From positions 1-64,000 of the forward strand of contig NZ_JAFBID010000023.1 of NCBI RefSeq assembly GCF_016811235.1: a DNA stretch of 64,000 nt, in the 5' to 3' direction. The position numbers were made by a program, and so were the translations under genes. Of this stretch, positions 17,980-27,833 are shown in pieces. The DNA is from Microvirga arabica (GTDB lineage: Bacteria; Pseudomonadota; Alphaproteobacteria; Rhizobiales; Beijerinckiaceae). The first letter of the stretch is position 1; every line of letters starts with the position of its first letter. The notes under the pieces are model-generated. The model was not told the DNA's origin. It searched no databases and saw nothing but the letters and a program-made list of their open reading frames with translations.

Positions 17980-18873
17980 ATGAAAGCTAGTTCCATAATC
18001 TCATTAGGTCTTGCAATCGTCCTCGGTGGAGGGGCCGCCTACCTGTCACGAGAATTTGTACAGTCAGGCGGCAGTAGTGCTGCAGCGGCTCTGCCGAGTG
18101 GCACGGCCGTTGTTGCAAGCCAGCCACTAGCGTTCGGCACGGCACTGACGCGAGACAACCTTCGTGAAATCCCATGGCCTTCGGAAAATATTCCAAACGG
18201 GGCTTTCCGCACAATTGATGAGTTTCTGAAAGATGGGCAACGTATTGCGCTGACTTCATTTCAGCCGGATGAGCCCATTCTCAGCCCAAAGGTAACAGGA
18301 CCTAACCAACGTGCAACGCTCTCCACTCTGATTGAGGAGGGGATGCGGGCTGTGTCGGTACGCGTTGATGAGGTTCGTGGAGTTGCAGGCTTTATCCTTC
18401 CTGGTGATCGCGTTGATGTCGTTCTCATACGTGGGGACTCGGCAGATGTTCTTCTCCAGAATTCCAAGGTCCTGGCTATCGACCAGATGGTTGATGAGAG
18501 GACGCAGAAGCCAACAATTGCTAGAGCTGTCACGCTTGAGTTAAGTATGCAGCAGGCCCAAAAGGTAATCCTTGCAGAAGGGATTGGCCGGCTGTCGCTA
18601 GTCCTCAGGCAAGCAGGCGAAGCCGAGGCCTCACCGGCTCGCCGCGTCCTGGCTTCTGAGTTAGGTGTCAGTGAAGTTGTTGACAGCGTCCGAAAAGAAA
18701 AAGACGAAGAAATAGCAAAGCTCGAGGCGCGCTTGGCTGAGCAGACCGAAAAGGTCGCAGCCAAGGGGGAGCCCCAGCAGCTAGTCGTGCGGCAGCCGCT
18801 CGTAAATGTAATTCGAGATGCGACAAAGAGTGAGCAGTATACCGTCTATAGCGAGGCATCTAAGCGGCGGTAA
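17980..18873 (+). CDS. cpaB: Tad pilus assembly protein CpaB/RcpC
   Basis: 297 aa. One N-terminal membrane helix, a SAF-type domain (AVVASQPLAFGTALTRDNLR, IPNGAF), the RcpC/CpaB core (MRAVSVRVDEVRGVAGFILP, GDRVDVVLI) and a C-terminal coiled-coil-like charged segment. Periplasmic component that works with the secretin. First gene of the plus-strand assembly run. Confidence 0.92.
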   Translation: MKASSIISLGLAIVLGGGAAYLSREFVQSGGSSAAAALPSGTAVVASQPLAFGTALTRDNLREIPWPSENIPNGAFRTIDEFLKDGQRIALTSFQPDEPILSPKVTGPNQRATLSTLIEEGMRAVSVRVDEVRGVAGFILPGDRVDVVLIRGDSADVLLQNSKVLAIDQMVDERTQKPTIARAVTLELSMQQAQKVILAEGIGRLSLVLRQAGEAEASPARRVLASELGVSEVVDSVRKEKDEEIAKLEARLAEQTEKVAAKGEPQQLVVRQPLVNVIRDATKSEQYTVYSEASKRR

Positions 18874-19126
18874 GCTTGGCGTATACGGATGAGACCGCTT
18901 AATCTAGGTCGGGGCGGATGTTGGCAGCTGATCAAAAAATATGGTGGCCGCCTGCTTTCCATTTCAAGAGAGATCCCCCGTAGTCGGACCATCGGCTCAG
19001 GGCGAATGCGCTGATCTCAATAGCCTACTTTTCAGCGGAGCACTCGCGGAGACGCTTCTTCACATGGCCCGATTTTAAAACAGGTGCTAGGCTTTGTGCT
19101 AGCGAAGAAAAGATATTAGGTGGGGC

Positions 19127-20281
19127 GTGCAAATTATTGTTGTTTCTTCTAATCCCGGGGATGAGCGTGTCGCAACTCTGATTCGGTTGTTGCAGCACCT
19201 CGGACACTCGCCATTAGTTGTTGCAGGTTGGCATGAGGGGGCGCTTGGACAGAACCACTCTCGTAGCGCTAAGCTAATAGTTGTGACAAATACGAGCGGC
19301 GACGTAACAGTCGCCGAGGAAGCAATAGCCCATTTAGATGCTAGTCACAATGGCTCGTTCTTGATCTATGTTGCTGACACAATCAATCCTGAGATCTACA
19401 AGCGACTCATAAAGTCGGAACGGGGTGATTGGATCTCGTGGCAGGCACTTCCGCAAGAACTGTCAGATCTCGTCAGTAAGGTTATGAACCTGGCTGGCGA
19501 GGGTGAACTCGCTAAAGTTGTGAGTTTCTTCCCAAGCGCTGGAGGAGTTGGAAATACGACGTTAGCGGCCGAGGTGGGGTACTGGCTTGCATCAGAGAAT
19601 AAGAAAGCTGGTCTAAAAGTCGCAGCGATTGACCTCAACTTTCAGGACAGCAGCCTCGCCGACCTTCTCGACCTCGAGCCACGACTCAACGTATCAGAAC
19701 TAATCGACCGGCCCGAGCGGCTGGATGACCGCTTAATTGATATTTTTACCAGCCGTCACTCGCCAACTTTTGATGTATTCTCAGGCCCAACGCGATTTGA
19801 CGGGCGCCAGAAAGCGTACTCAGCTGTCGTCTTTCCTTTACTCGACGCACTCAGCAAAAGGTACAACCTTGTGCTGATTGATCTCCCGCATCACTGGTCC
19901 CCATGGGTCGACAATGTCATCCAGGGATCCGACGGGATAGTCATTACTGGTGGGAACGCGGTGCCAGCAGTCAAGCAGCTGATCATGCGCATGAAGCACG
20001 TTGAAGCGCTTGAAGTCCCTCACGAGCAAATCAAAGTGGTCGTCAATAAGTGTGATGTCACATTCTTTGGGAAAATCCCAAGAAAAGCAGATATCGACCG
20101 TGTGCTGTCTCGCGGCAGCCCAATCTACGTGCCGCGCGATTCTGTGACTGCGAATGAAGCCGCGAACACCGGTCGACCGATGCTTGAGATTGCGCCGCGA
20201 CGCTCGGTTTGCAAGAGCATTCGCGGGCTTGCGAACTGGGTGCAAACAGTGACAAGCCGACCTTCTGTGTCGGCCAACTAG
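19127..20281 (+). CDS. cpaE: Tad pilus localisation ATPase CpaE/TadZ
   Basis: 384 aa from a GTG at 19127 preceded by AGGTGGGG. An N-terminal receiver-like region (to about 125) precedes a MinD/ParA-type ATPase. The P-loop reads SAGGVGNTTLA at about residue 138: the lysine of KGGxGKT is replaced by Asn, as is common for the atypical CpaE/TadZ loops. Downstream AAIDLNFQDSSLADLLDL matches the Walker A' partner region. It marks the pole or site of pilus assembly. It ends 17 bases before cpaF. Confidence 0.9.
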   Translation: MQIIVVSSNPGDERVATLIRLLQHLGHSPLVVAGWHEGALGQNHSRSAKLIVVTNTSGDVTVAEEAIAHLDASHNGSFLIYVADTINPEIYKRLIKSERGDWISWQALPQELSDLVSKVMNLAGEGELAKVVSFFPSAGGVGNTTLAAEVGYWLASENKKAGLKVAAIDLNFQDSSLADLLDLEPRLNVSELIDRPERLDDRLIDIFTSRHSPTFDVFSGPTRFDGRQKAYSAVVFPLLDALSKRYNLVLIDLPHHWSPWVDNVIQGSDGIVITGGNAVPAVKQLIMRMKHVEALEVPHEQIKVVVNKCDVTFFGKIPRKADIDRVLSRGSPIYVPRDSVTANEAANTGRPMLEIAPRRSVCKSIRGLANWVQTVTSRPSVSAN

Positions 20282-20298
20282 CCTTAGTTTGGGGGAAG

Positions 20299-21702
20299 AT
20301 GATGCGCTGGGGGATTTCCGATCGGTGGCGTACAGCCGAAGTCAAGGGCCAGGATTTGGTTGTCGCATTGACGCCCAAAGAGCCCGAGGTCAAGATTGAG
20401 AGCAAAGCTCCGGCTGAGCTCGCTCCACCTAAGCCCACTTTGATTGATGAGAAGGTAAAACTACACGGTCAGCTGATCGAAGAATTCAACCTCGCGCTCA
20501 TCGACAAGGTCTCCCCGGAGGACCTCGCTCGCCAAGTTAAGCAGTTTGTGACAGAGTATGTCCAGCGGGAGCGTGTTGCTCTTAACCAAAAGGAGTTGGA
20601 GGGGTTCGCGGACGAGGTTCTCGACGAGATGATTGGTCTCGGTCCCCTTGAGCCTCTTCTCAAGGATGCCACTGTCAGTGATATTCTCGTCAACGGACAC
20701 ATGGCTGTATTTGTCGAGCGTTTCGGGCAGCTGGAGCCGACCCCTGTTCGCTTCAAAGATGAGGCGCATCTTCTGAGAATTGTGAACAAGATGGTTGCCA
20801 CGATCGGCAGGCGCGTCGACGAAGCATCTCCTATGGTCGATGCACGCCTTGCCGATGGGTCGCGTGTGAACGTCGCTGTCAGGCCCGTTGCTGTTGATGG
20901 CCCGCTGGTATCGATCCGCAAGTTCTCAAAACGCCCGTTTTCACTTGATCGCTTGGTTGAGATCGGTGCGCTTCGCCCCGCAATCGCCGAGGTTCTAACG
21001 GCTGCGGTGCGCTGCCGAATGTCAATCGTTGTTTCCGGCGGAACAGGCTCGGGTAAGACGACGATGCTTAATGCGCTGTCATCGTTTATATCACCGAAAG
21101 AGCGCTTGATCACCATCGAAGATGCTGCCGAGCTACAGCTGCAGCAACCCCACGTTGCCCGTATGGAAACGCGCCCCCCCAACGTTGAAGGAAAGGGTGA
21201 AATCCGGCAACGAGAACTTGTCAAGAATGCGCTGCGTATGCGTCCCGACCGGGTCATTATGGGCGAGTGCCGCGGCGAGGAGGCATTCGACATGTTGCAG
21301 GCGATGAACACAGGCCATGAGGGCTCGATGACAACGATTCACGCCAACAACCCCCGGGACGCCATCAAGCGCCTTGAGCAGATGGTCGGTATGGCCTCCA
21401 TGCCGATGTCGATGGCGGCAATCCGAGGACAGATTGCATCGGCCATTCAGATAATTGTCCAGCTGCAACGCTTGAGCGATGGTAAGCGGCGCTTGACGAG
21501 TGTCTCCGAGATCACCGGCATGGAAGGCGAAGTCATCCAAATGCAGGAAATCTTCAGGTTTGTAAGAGAGGGGATGGACGAAAACAATAACATCATTGGC
21601 TCCTTTAGGGCGACTGGAGTTCGACCGAAGTTCGCTCAGGAGCTAAAGGCGCACGGGATTGAATTGCCAGGTCATCTCTTCGATCCAACAGCTGCAATCT
21701 GA
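20299..21702 (+). CDS. cpaF: Tad pilus assembly/retraction ATPase CpaF/TadA
   Basis: 467 aa. The ATG at 20299 follows GGGGGAAG and is chosen over upstream in-frame codons that would overlap cpaE. Type II/IV secretion ATPase: Walker A SGGTGSGKTTMLNAL at about residue 247, Asp and His boxes (RMRPDRVIMGECRGEE, TGHEGSMTTIHANNPRDA). The hexameric cytosolic motor drives polymerisation and retraction of Flp pili with TadB and TadC. Confidence 0.95.
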   Translation: MMRWGISDRWRTAEVKGQDLVVALTPKEPEVKIESKAPAELAPPKPTLIDEKVKLHGQLIEEFNLALIDKVSPEDLARQVKQFVTEYVQRERVALNQKELEGFADEVLDEMIGLGPLEPLLKDATVSDILVNGHMAVFVERFGQLEPTPVRFKDEAHLLRIVNKMVATIGRRVDEASPMVDARLADGSRVNVAVRPVAVDGPLVSIRKFSKRPFSLDRLVEIGALRPAIAEVLTAAVRCRMSIVVSGGTGSGKTTMLNALSSFISPKERLITIEDAAELQLQQPHVARMETRPPNVEGKGEIRQRELVKNALRMRPDRVIMGECRGEEAFDMLQAMNTGHEGSMTTIHANNPRDAIKRLEQMVGMASMPMSMAAIRGQIASAIQIIVQLQRLSDGKRRLTSVSEITGMEGEVIQMQEIFRFVREGMDENNNIIGSFRATGVRPKFAQELKAHGIELPGHLFDPTAAI

Positions 21703-21710
21703 GATCTATC

Positions 21711-22652
21711 ATGAATGAGCAATGGACATTCTATCTCCTGATCTTCGGAGCAGTCTTTCTTGCGTTCCAGGGACTGCGGGGGGTTTATGTCGAGCGGCGC
21801 GGTGCCCGCCGTGCCGCTGCACGGTTCGCCACAATCGATGACCATTTTGCGAAAAATCGTGAGGAAGTGGAGCTTCTCAAGAAGCGAAACGTTCTTGCTG
21901 GTCGCCATGGGATCTTAGGGCGGCTAAATCAGCTGTATGTTCAGTCCGGCTCGAACTTTAGTGTTTTTGGGCTGATCCTGACTTACACGATCCTGTTTGG
22001 CGCCATTTTCCTGGTCACATGGATGCTCAAAATACCTCTGGGCTTTGCAATCAGTAGCATCGTGCCGGCCATTGTGCTCCTACTAGTCCTTACAATAAAA
22101 CGATCGCGGCGCATCGCGACCTTCGGAGAGCAGTTGCCTGACGTCATTGACATTGTTGTCCGAAGTCTCAAGGCAGGACATCCTTTACCTGTAGCAATAT
22201 CTTTGGTCGGGAGAGAGGTGCCCGCTCCAGCCGGACCTGAATTTATGGTTGTCTTTGAGGAGATCAGCTACGGCAAGGAGCTTCGGGGCGCTTTGGATGG
22301 GCTTTACGACAGAGTCGGGCACCAAGATCTGCGCTTTCTAAGTACTTCTATCGCAATAGCGCATCAGACCGGAGGAAACTTGGGCGAGATCCTCGCGCGC
22401 CTGTCCAAACTCATCCGCGAGCGCTTCCGGATGAAACGTAAAATCAAGGCTTTGTCCGCAGAGGGACGCGCCGGCGGTTATGTGCTGACTGTTGTGCCGT
22501 TTGTAATTTTCGGAGCAGTCGCTGGGATCAACCCGGGCTATTACGGTGAGTATTGGGGGCACCCAACTCAGAACATGATGCTGGGTATTGCGATTGCGCT
22601 GCTCGCGATTGGAAATTTTGTCATCTACAAGCTCGTGAACTTCAAAGTGTAG
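21711..22652 (+). CDS. tadB: Tad inner-membrane platform protein TadB
   Basis: 313 aa, T2SSF (GspF) domain. Membrane helices at the N-terminus, around 90-135 and near the C-terminus. The cytosolic core has LPDVIDIVVRSLKAGHPL and HQTGGNLGEILARL. Eight bases after cpaF and seven before tadC, so co-transcribed. Forms the platform on which CpaF acts. Confidence 0.94.
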   Translation: MNEQWTFYLLIFGAVFLAFQGLRGVYVERRGARRAAARFATIDDHFAKNREEVELLKKRNVLAGRHGILGRLNQLYVQSGSNFSVFGLILTYTILFGAIFLVTWMLKIPLGFAISSIVPAIVLLLVLTIKRSRRIATFGEQLPDVIDIVVRSLKAGHPLPVAISLVGREVPAPAGPEFMVVFEEISYGKELRGALDGLYDRVGHQDLRFLSTSIAIAHQTGGNLGEILARLSKLIRERFRMKRKIKALSAEGRAGGYVLTVVPFVIFGAVAGINPGYYGEYWGHPTQNMMLGIAIALLAIGNFVIYKLVNFKV

Positions 22653-22659
22653 AAAGCTG

Positions 22660-23589
22660 ATGATACCCCCCAATCTGTCAATCTGGATTGTACCCGTCCT
22701 TGCTTTCGCATCGGTTGCACTCTTAGCAGTCTTCTTTGTGACAGCAGTATTCGACCGGCGAAAAGTCCGGGAACGCTATGCTGGAGCCGCATCCATCAGC
22801 GCAGGCGCTTCGGCGGGTACGCCTCAGGCAGATCCCGGGGCTCGCGTCAGAGTGGATGCAAAGAAGCTAGGGGTTGACTTCGGTGCGCAGAAGGAGCTTC
22901 GGGCAGCGCTGGTCCGTGCTGGATATTTCGGCCCACATGCCGTCACCATTTATAATGTCATTCGAGCTGTGATGGTGATCTCAGTCCCGGCCGTGGTTTT
23001 CCTGTTCATTCAGGCCCGGTTGGGACATTGGAGCGGATTGCTCAAATTCTCCGCCGTCGCAGGAGCTGTCATCATATCCTACTATATAGGACAAGGGTAT
23101 CTCGACCGCCGTCGTGGCGCTCTAGAGGCGGAATACCGCCTCTTTTTCCCAGACTTTCTTGATATGTTGGTTGTTTGTGTTGACGCTGGTCTCAGCTTGG
23201 AGGCCGCTTTGGAGCGGGTCGGGTCGGAGCTCGGTCCGGGCAGTCACAAGGCTTTTCGCGTGAATCTACAACTCATGTTGGCTGAAACACGCGCAGGTAA
23301 GTCGACGATCGATGCATTGAAGGCATTTTCAGAACGCCTCGGATTAAGCGAGGCAAGTTCGCTGACAACACTGTTGCAGCAATCATTGGAACTTGGTACT
23401 GATGTTTCGGCCTCACTGTCGACCTTTAGCGAGGAAATGCGGGACAAACGCATGTCTAGGGCTGAGCAGAAGGCTTTCGCCCTCCCTGTCAAAATAACGG
23501 TGCCGCTTGCGCTTTTCATCCTTCCGACGATTTTTATCGCAATCATGACACCTGCGGTGATTAAGATATCGACAACACTGCTCGATTGA
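22660..23589 (+). CDS. tadC: Tad inner-membrane platform protein TadC
   Basis: 309 aa, T2SSF domain with LDMLVVCVDAGLSLEAALERV and LTTLLQQSLELGTDVSASLS, and membrane helices at about 5-25, 100-145 and at the C-terminus (PLALFILPTIFIAIMT). Partner of TadB. Confidence 0.94.
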   Translation: MIPPNLSIWIVPVLAFASVALLAVFFVTAVFDRRKVRERYAGAASISAGASAGTPQADPGARVRVDAKKLGVDFGAQKELRAALVRAGYFGPHAVTIYNVIRAVMVISVPAVVFLFIQARLGHWSGLLKFSAVAGAVIISYYIGQGYLDRRRGALEAEYRLFFPDFLDMLVVCVDAGLSLEAALERVGSELGPGSHKAFRVNLQLMLAETRAGKSTIDALKAFSERLGLSEASSLTTLLQQSLELGTDVSASLSTFSEEMRDKRMSRAEQKAFALPVKITVPLALFILPTIFIAIMTPAVIKISTTLLD

Positions 23590-23620
23590 GGCAAAATCAC
23601 GACCACTGGTGGAGACCCCC

Positions 23621-24094
23621 GTGCGTAAGCATCTTTTCAAAGCCCTTCCGCTCGCCATTTTGCTGGCGGGCTGTCAGTCCATTACAGGCTCCACAAGTGA
23701 AGGAATGATGCCTTCGAGTGAAGCATTCGTTTCGAGCAATGATCCGGCGTATCTTGGGCGTGAGCATTTTGCACGCGGCGACTATGCACTGGCTGAGCAG
23801 CACTTCCGCAAGGCGGTGGAACAGCAGCCATCAGACGGACCGTCTTGGGTCGGCTTGGCGGCCAGCTACGATCGGCTCGGTCGGTTTGATCTCGCTGACC
23901 GCGCCTACGACAAAGCCACACAGCTTTCAGGGCAGTCCTTCGAGATTTTGAACAATCGCGGTTTCTCATATCTGTTACGGGGTGATTCACGACAGGCCGC
24001 CGTGATGTTCAGTCGAGCCAAGGGTCAGCGTCCGAACGATCCTGTGGTCTCCAACAACCTACGCCTTCTTCGAACAGGGCAGGATCGGGGCTAG
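23621..24094 (+). CDS. tadD: Tad outer-membrane lipoprotein TadD (TPR)
   Basis: 157 aa. The GTG at 23621 is preferred because GGTGGAG lies about seven bases upstream; an in-frame GTG at 23609 is possible. Lipoprotein signal ILLAGCQ, then tetratricopeptide repeats (YLGREHFARGDYALAEQHFR, WVGLAASYDRLGRFDLADRA, NNRGFSYLLRGDSRQAAVMF). TadD-type TPR lipoproteins act as pilotins for the secretin. Last gene of the core assembly run. Confidence 0.9.
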   Translation: MRKHLFKALPLAILLAGCQSITGSTSEGMMPSSEAFVSSNDPAYLGREHFARGDYALAEQHFRKAVEQQPSDGPSWVGLAASYDRLGRFDLADRAYDKATQLSGQSFEILNNRGFSYLLRGDSRQAAVMFSRAKGQRPNDPVVSNNLRLLRTGQDRG

Positions 24095-24265
24095 CTGTCT
24101 AGGGATTGAAGCGGATCTCCACGAGGAGGTGCTCTGGGGCGGCTCTCTCAGGTCCGGATTAGTTAAGATGTAGCTTCCGACCGTGAAGGGCTGAGTTGAT
24201 GGTCTCCCGCAACATCCGACGCGCATGTCCAAAGGCGCACGGTTGCAAACACCGAGGGTCGGTCT

Positions 24266-24805
24266 ATGAAGCTTTGGAGACCGCTTTGCTATATTGTCTT
24301 TGCAACAATCTCTATGTGTCTACAGGAAGGCGCATACGGAAAGGATGTGACTAGCCTGACACCGTTTGTTGGCGAGACCGCTCGTGAGTTCGAAGCTCGC
24401 AAACAGGGTCAGCGCAGTGCATCGGGTGCTCGCCAAGTTGGACTTAGCGTGCAGGCGGACTCGAGTGGGCACTTTTTTGTAGAGCTGACGCTTGAGGGCA
24501 GGCAAGTTCGGATGCTGGTAGATACTGGGGCGAGTGTCGTGACCCTCTCCTACGAGGACGCTCAGGCCTTAGTGCCCCGGATAAGCAAGAAAGACTTCAC
24601 GCATAAAGTGCAGACCGCGAACGGGATTGTTGAAGCCGCACCAGTTCAGATTGCCACGATCCAGGTTGGAGATATCGTCGTCCGCGAAGTAGAGGCTCTC
24701 ATCTTGCCGCCGGGTCGACTTAGGATAAGCCTTCTAGGGATGACGTTCCTGAAGAGGCTTAGTGCTTTTGAGATTTCTGGCGGCAAGCTGGTCTTGCGTC
24801 AGTAA
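24266..24805 (+). CDS. Periplasmic retropepsin-like (clan AA) aspartic protease
   Basis: 179 aa. Signal peptide, then a single retropepsin domain with the catalytic motif MLVDTGASVVTLSYEDA (Asp about 86) and the second hydrophobic signature LRISLLGMTFLKRL. One-domain enzymes of this type act as homodimers. It is 170 bases after tadD on the same strand, so a role in processing an exported pilus component is possible but not shown. Confidence 0.85.
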   Translation: MKLWRPLCYIVFATISMCLQEGAYGKDVTSLTPFVGETAREFEARKQGQRSASGARQVGLSVQADSSGHFFVELTLEGRQVRMLVDTGASVVTLSYEDAQALVPRISKKDFTHKVQTANGIVEAAPVQIATIQVGDIVVREVEALILPPGRLRISLLGMTFLKRLSAFEISGGKLVLRQ

Positions 24806-25741
24806 TCTGCTTCAAAAAGCGCAGATGCTGGTAGATCGCGGCCCGCTAGGTGGCCCAGACGCAATGTCGCCTCAACCGAGTTCTGTACCCTGCAGCGTCA
24901 GGAGGAAGAGCAGATGTCATACTCTTCCATGACACTGGAGCCTGTACGCGAGGGGCCAGAAAGAACCGCTCCAGCCATCCAAGTGTGCCTTCAAAGCGTT
25001 GGTAAGAATCCGCTTTGCCCAACATCTGCTGTCTAAACTCTTGCTGGGAACGTGCATACGCTAATCACAATCAATCGGTTTGGGACAATCGTTTAGAGCA
25101 CAACCGGTAGGAGATCAATGCAATAGCAGTCCAACATAGGGATTGAAATGTATAACAAAGAAATATTGAGAGGGTAATCGCAAGAATGAAGGTCTAAAAA
25201 TTCAGCTACGGGGATTCGTTGGTCTTACTTAACTGTTCAGGGCTTTGATCGAAGCCCTGTTGGGACTGCATTGACCGAGAATTGGTCGTTCACGATGGCC
25301 ATAGCTAAACACCGTCATTAAAGAATTCAATACAGAGCTCGTGGCGTGATGTATCAAGGGCAGCTCCTTTCATCAGAGATGCGACTGACGCGAGCACCCA
25401 TTCTATCTAATGTTCTTCTGCCGTTCACCCCTTATATCAGGTTGTGACTCAGTTTACCGGACCACAATGTGAAGCTGGTATATCAGCCTGAGATCTACCT
25501 TGTTGATCATGAGAGCGTTAGCCACGATTTCCTGAGTGAAGCCGAACAGCCCTCAACCTGTTCGACAGCGCTACCGCAGTGCCTGAGAGATGACTATCTA
25601 TTATAGAAAGGTTAGTTACCTTTGCCTTTCTTGAAAACCAAACTATTGCATGCAGCATGATCGACCAATTACAGTCTCTCATCACAGTCGCACCCAGCAA
25701 GGCAGAGCAGCCCAGAGGTGTGTCAGCATCATAGGTGAATC
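24806..25741. other. 935-base gap
   Basis: AT-richer than flanking genes. Apart from the possible 40-codon frame at 24914, nothing is recognised. It separates the Tad assembly genes from the sugar-related genes. Confidence 0.45.
24914..25036 (+). CDS. Possible 40-aa peptide with a strong ribosome site
   Basis: AGGAGGAAGAG lies just upstream of the ATG, and the frame runs 40 codons (MSYSSMTLEPVREGPERTAP onward). It has no hydrophobic segment and no family. The ribosome site is the only reason to list it. Confidence 0.28.
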   Translation: MSYSSMTLEPVREGPERTAPAIQVCLQSVGKNPLCPTSAV

Positions 25742-27595
25742 GTGAGCATCGCTGCAAGAGAACTCGACCTTAAGGGGGAAGCAACCAGTCCAGTCAAGCG
25801 GAGGTTGTTTTCAACCCGCAGCAGCTATGTTCTCGCTTTTTGTACCGCTGTAATTCTCTACATAGTCGCGCAGCGCACGGCAATGAAGGATGTCATCTTG
25901 TACTTGGGCGTCAAGGATACAGATGATGCAATGCGTCTGCTAAATGTACGTGCTTTGCTCGCGGGTCAGGCATGGTACGATATGACGCAATATCGTATTC
26001 TTCCTCCAGAGGGTATATCGCTGCACTGGTCGCGCTATCTTGACGCTCCTCTGGCCGGTCTTCTCTTGGGCCTTACTACGGTTATGAGCCCTGCTCTGGC
26101 AGAGCGGACTCTTGCTGTACTCTGGCCATTCGGTCTGTTCGTCATTTACCTAGTATTGATTGGAGCGACAGCGCGGCGTTTATTTGGGTTGCCAGCCGCT
26201 TGTTACGCAATTTTAGCAGCCGGATTAGCCTCATCGATAAACTGGTTTGGAGCTGGGCGGGTTGACCACCACAATGTACAGATTCTGGCGATGCTTGCGA
26301 TTGTATCTTCGCTGGCTATTGATGGGCGCCCGTACATCTTAGGGGGAATAGCCGGCACTGTCGCTGCGCTATCTCTCGCGGTAGGGCTTGAGGCCGTTCC
26401 TCTAATTATTGGTATAGGCCTGGCTCTGACCCTCAAATACATCGTCGGTGTGCCGAAAGCGAGAGAGCAGCTTGCCGCCTTCGGCTTATCCCTTGGCATC
26501 GTTACGCCAATTCTATTCGTCGGCCAGACCTCGCCCTCACTCTGGCTGGTGCCAACCTGTGACTCTCTGTCAGTGCCGTGGCTTGCGCTCTCAACTGCCG
26601 CAGCTGTCACATGTATGCTCTTGAGTGCGGTAGGCCGCGTCCTTCGCACGTGGCTGCATCGGGCTGTCTTGGTGTCCCTGACGAGTCTCGTGGTCTGCTT
26701 GCTCCTTTATCCTTCCCTACAGGATTGCATTGCAGGCCCTTATGCGTCTCTTCCCGAGAGCCAAAAAGAGGTTATCGGTAACATTACTGAGGCACTTCCA
26801 TTCTACCATGTCCTTGCCACAGCACCGAGCGTTGCACTTGCAATCATTGCGCCTCTCGCCGTAGCTGCACTGATAATAACGATGCGTCTCTCGCGCCGAG
26901 ACTTGAGGGCAGGCGGGCCAAACGACAGCTGGGCGCTCACAAAACTTTCGGTTGCCCTCTGGCTCGGCATTATGCTCGCGCAAGTACAGATCCGCGCTTC
27001 CATCATAGGGTGGGCTGTCTTTCCTGTAGCCGCTGGCTATATCGTCTCTGTACTCGTACAACGCTCAGGGATCCATCTGAGCTTTTCTGAGGTTGCCAAG
27101 AAACTCGGCCTAGGAACACTTTTGCTTTCGCAAACCTGGATCTTGATCGGCCTGCTCGTATCCTCTTCGAGCAAGGTAGGAGCCATCGACGCGGGTTGTC
27201 TGCACCCGTCCCAGATTTCTGCATTGAATGCATTGCCTCCGGCACGCGTGCTCGCGCCGCTCGATTTCGGCCCGCATATCTTGTTGCACACCCACCATGT
27301 CGTTTTTAGCGCCCCATACCATCGCAGTGCTCCTGCAGTGATCAATGGTGTTGCGCCATTCGCCCGTGACGAGACAGTGATGCTCGATGTCGTGAGGCAG
27401 TACCGTCCTGATTATATTATTGTTTGCCACGATCTAAACTACGGGGCTGAGGATAGTGTTGGAACAAGGCTAGCTCGTGGAGAAAGTAGGTTTTGGACAG
27501 AAAGGGTGGAGATTGCACAAACATCTTTGGTTGTCTGGCGTGTGATACCTGAAAGAGTGGGGAGGTTCTTTAAAGCAGCCTCTCCAGTCGAGTAG
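25742..27595 (+). CDS. Polytopic GT-C-type membrane protein, oligosaccharyltransferase (STT3)-like
   Basis: 617 aa from a GTG at 25742. About 11-12 membrane helices. The first periplasmic loop has KDTDDAMRLLNVRALLAGQ and WYDMTQYRILPPEG with HWSRYLDAPL, the acidic first-loop pattern of GT-C enzymes. A later loop has GRVDHHNVQIL (about residue 173), resembling the DHH-type motif of STT3/PglB/AglB. The C-terminal soluble part contains VLAPLDFGPHILLHTHHVVF. Family membership is inferred by motif only. Such enzymes transfer a lipid-linked glycan to another molecule in the periplasm. Lies between tadD and the Fuc4NAc-type sugar genes. Confidence 0.65.
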   Translation: MSIAARELDLKGEATSPVKRRLFSTRSSYVLAFCTAVILYIVAQRTAMKDVILYLGVKDTDDAMRLLNVRALLAGQAWYDMTQYRILPPEGISLHWSRYLDAPLAGLLLGLTTVMSPALAERTLAVLWPFGLFVIYLVLIGATARRLFGLPAACYAILAAGLASSINWFGAGRVDHHNVQILAMLAIVSSLAIDGRPYILGGIAGTVAALSLAVGLEAVPLIIGIGLALTLKYIVGVPKAREQLAAFGLSLGIVTPILFVGQTSPSLWLVPTCDSLSVPWLALSTAAAVTCMLLSAVGRVLRTWLHRAVLVSLTSLVVCLLLYPSLQDCIAGPYASLPESQKEVIGNITEALPFYHVLATAPSVALAIIAPLAVAALIITMRLSRRDLRAGGPNDSWALTKLSVALWLGIMLAQVQIRASIIGWAVFPVAAGYIVSVLVQRSGIHLSFSEVAKKLGLGTLLLSQTWILIGLLVSSSSKVGAIDAGCLHPSQISALNALPPARVLAPLDFGPHILLHTHHVVFSAPYHRSAPAVINGVAPFARDETVMLDVVRQYRPDYIIVCHDLNYGAEDSVGTRLARGESRFWTERVEIAQTSLVVWRVIPERVGRFFKAASPVE

Positions 27596-27833
27596 CTCTG
27601 TGCAAACTTGATCAAGAAGCTTCTGAAAGGACTGCGTCCGGATATGCAGTAAAGATTCTCAAGCGCCTTTTCATTTCAACATGCGTAAAAGGTTTCCCTC
27701 TTTTCAATGCTGGAAGAGGCACAGCGGCCGACGTCGAAGTGGTAGTATGAGGTGCCGATCATCAAGCAGGTGAAACAAAATTAGATCGTGTTATGGGTGG
27801 GAGATGAACGGAAGCATAGCGGAGAGATAGCAA

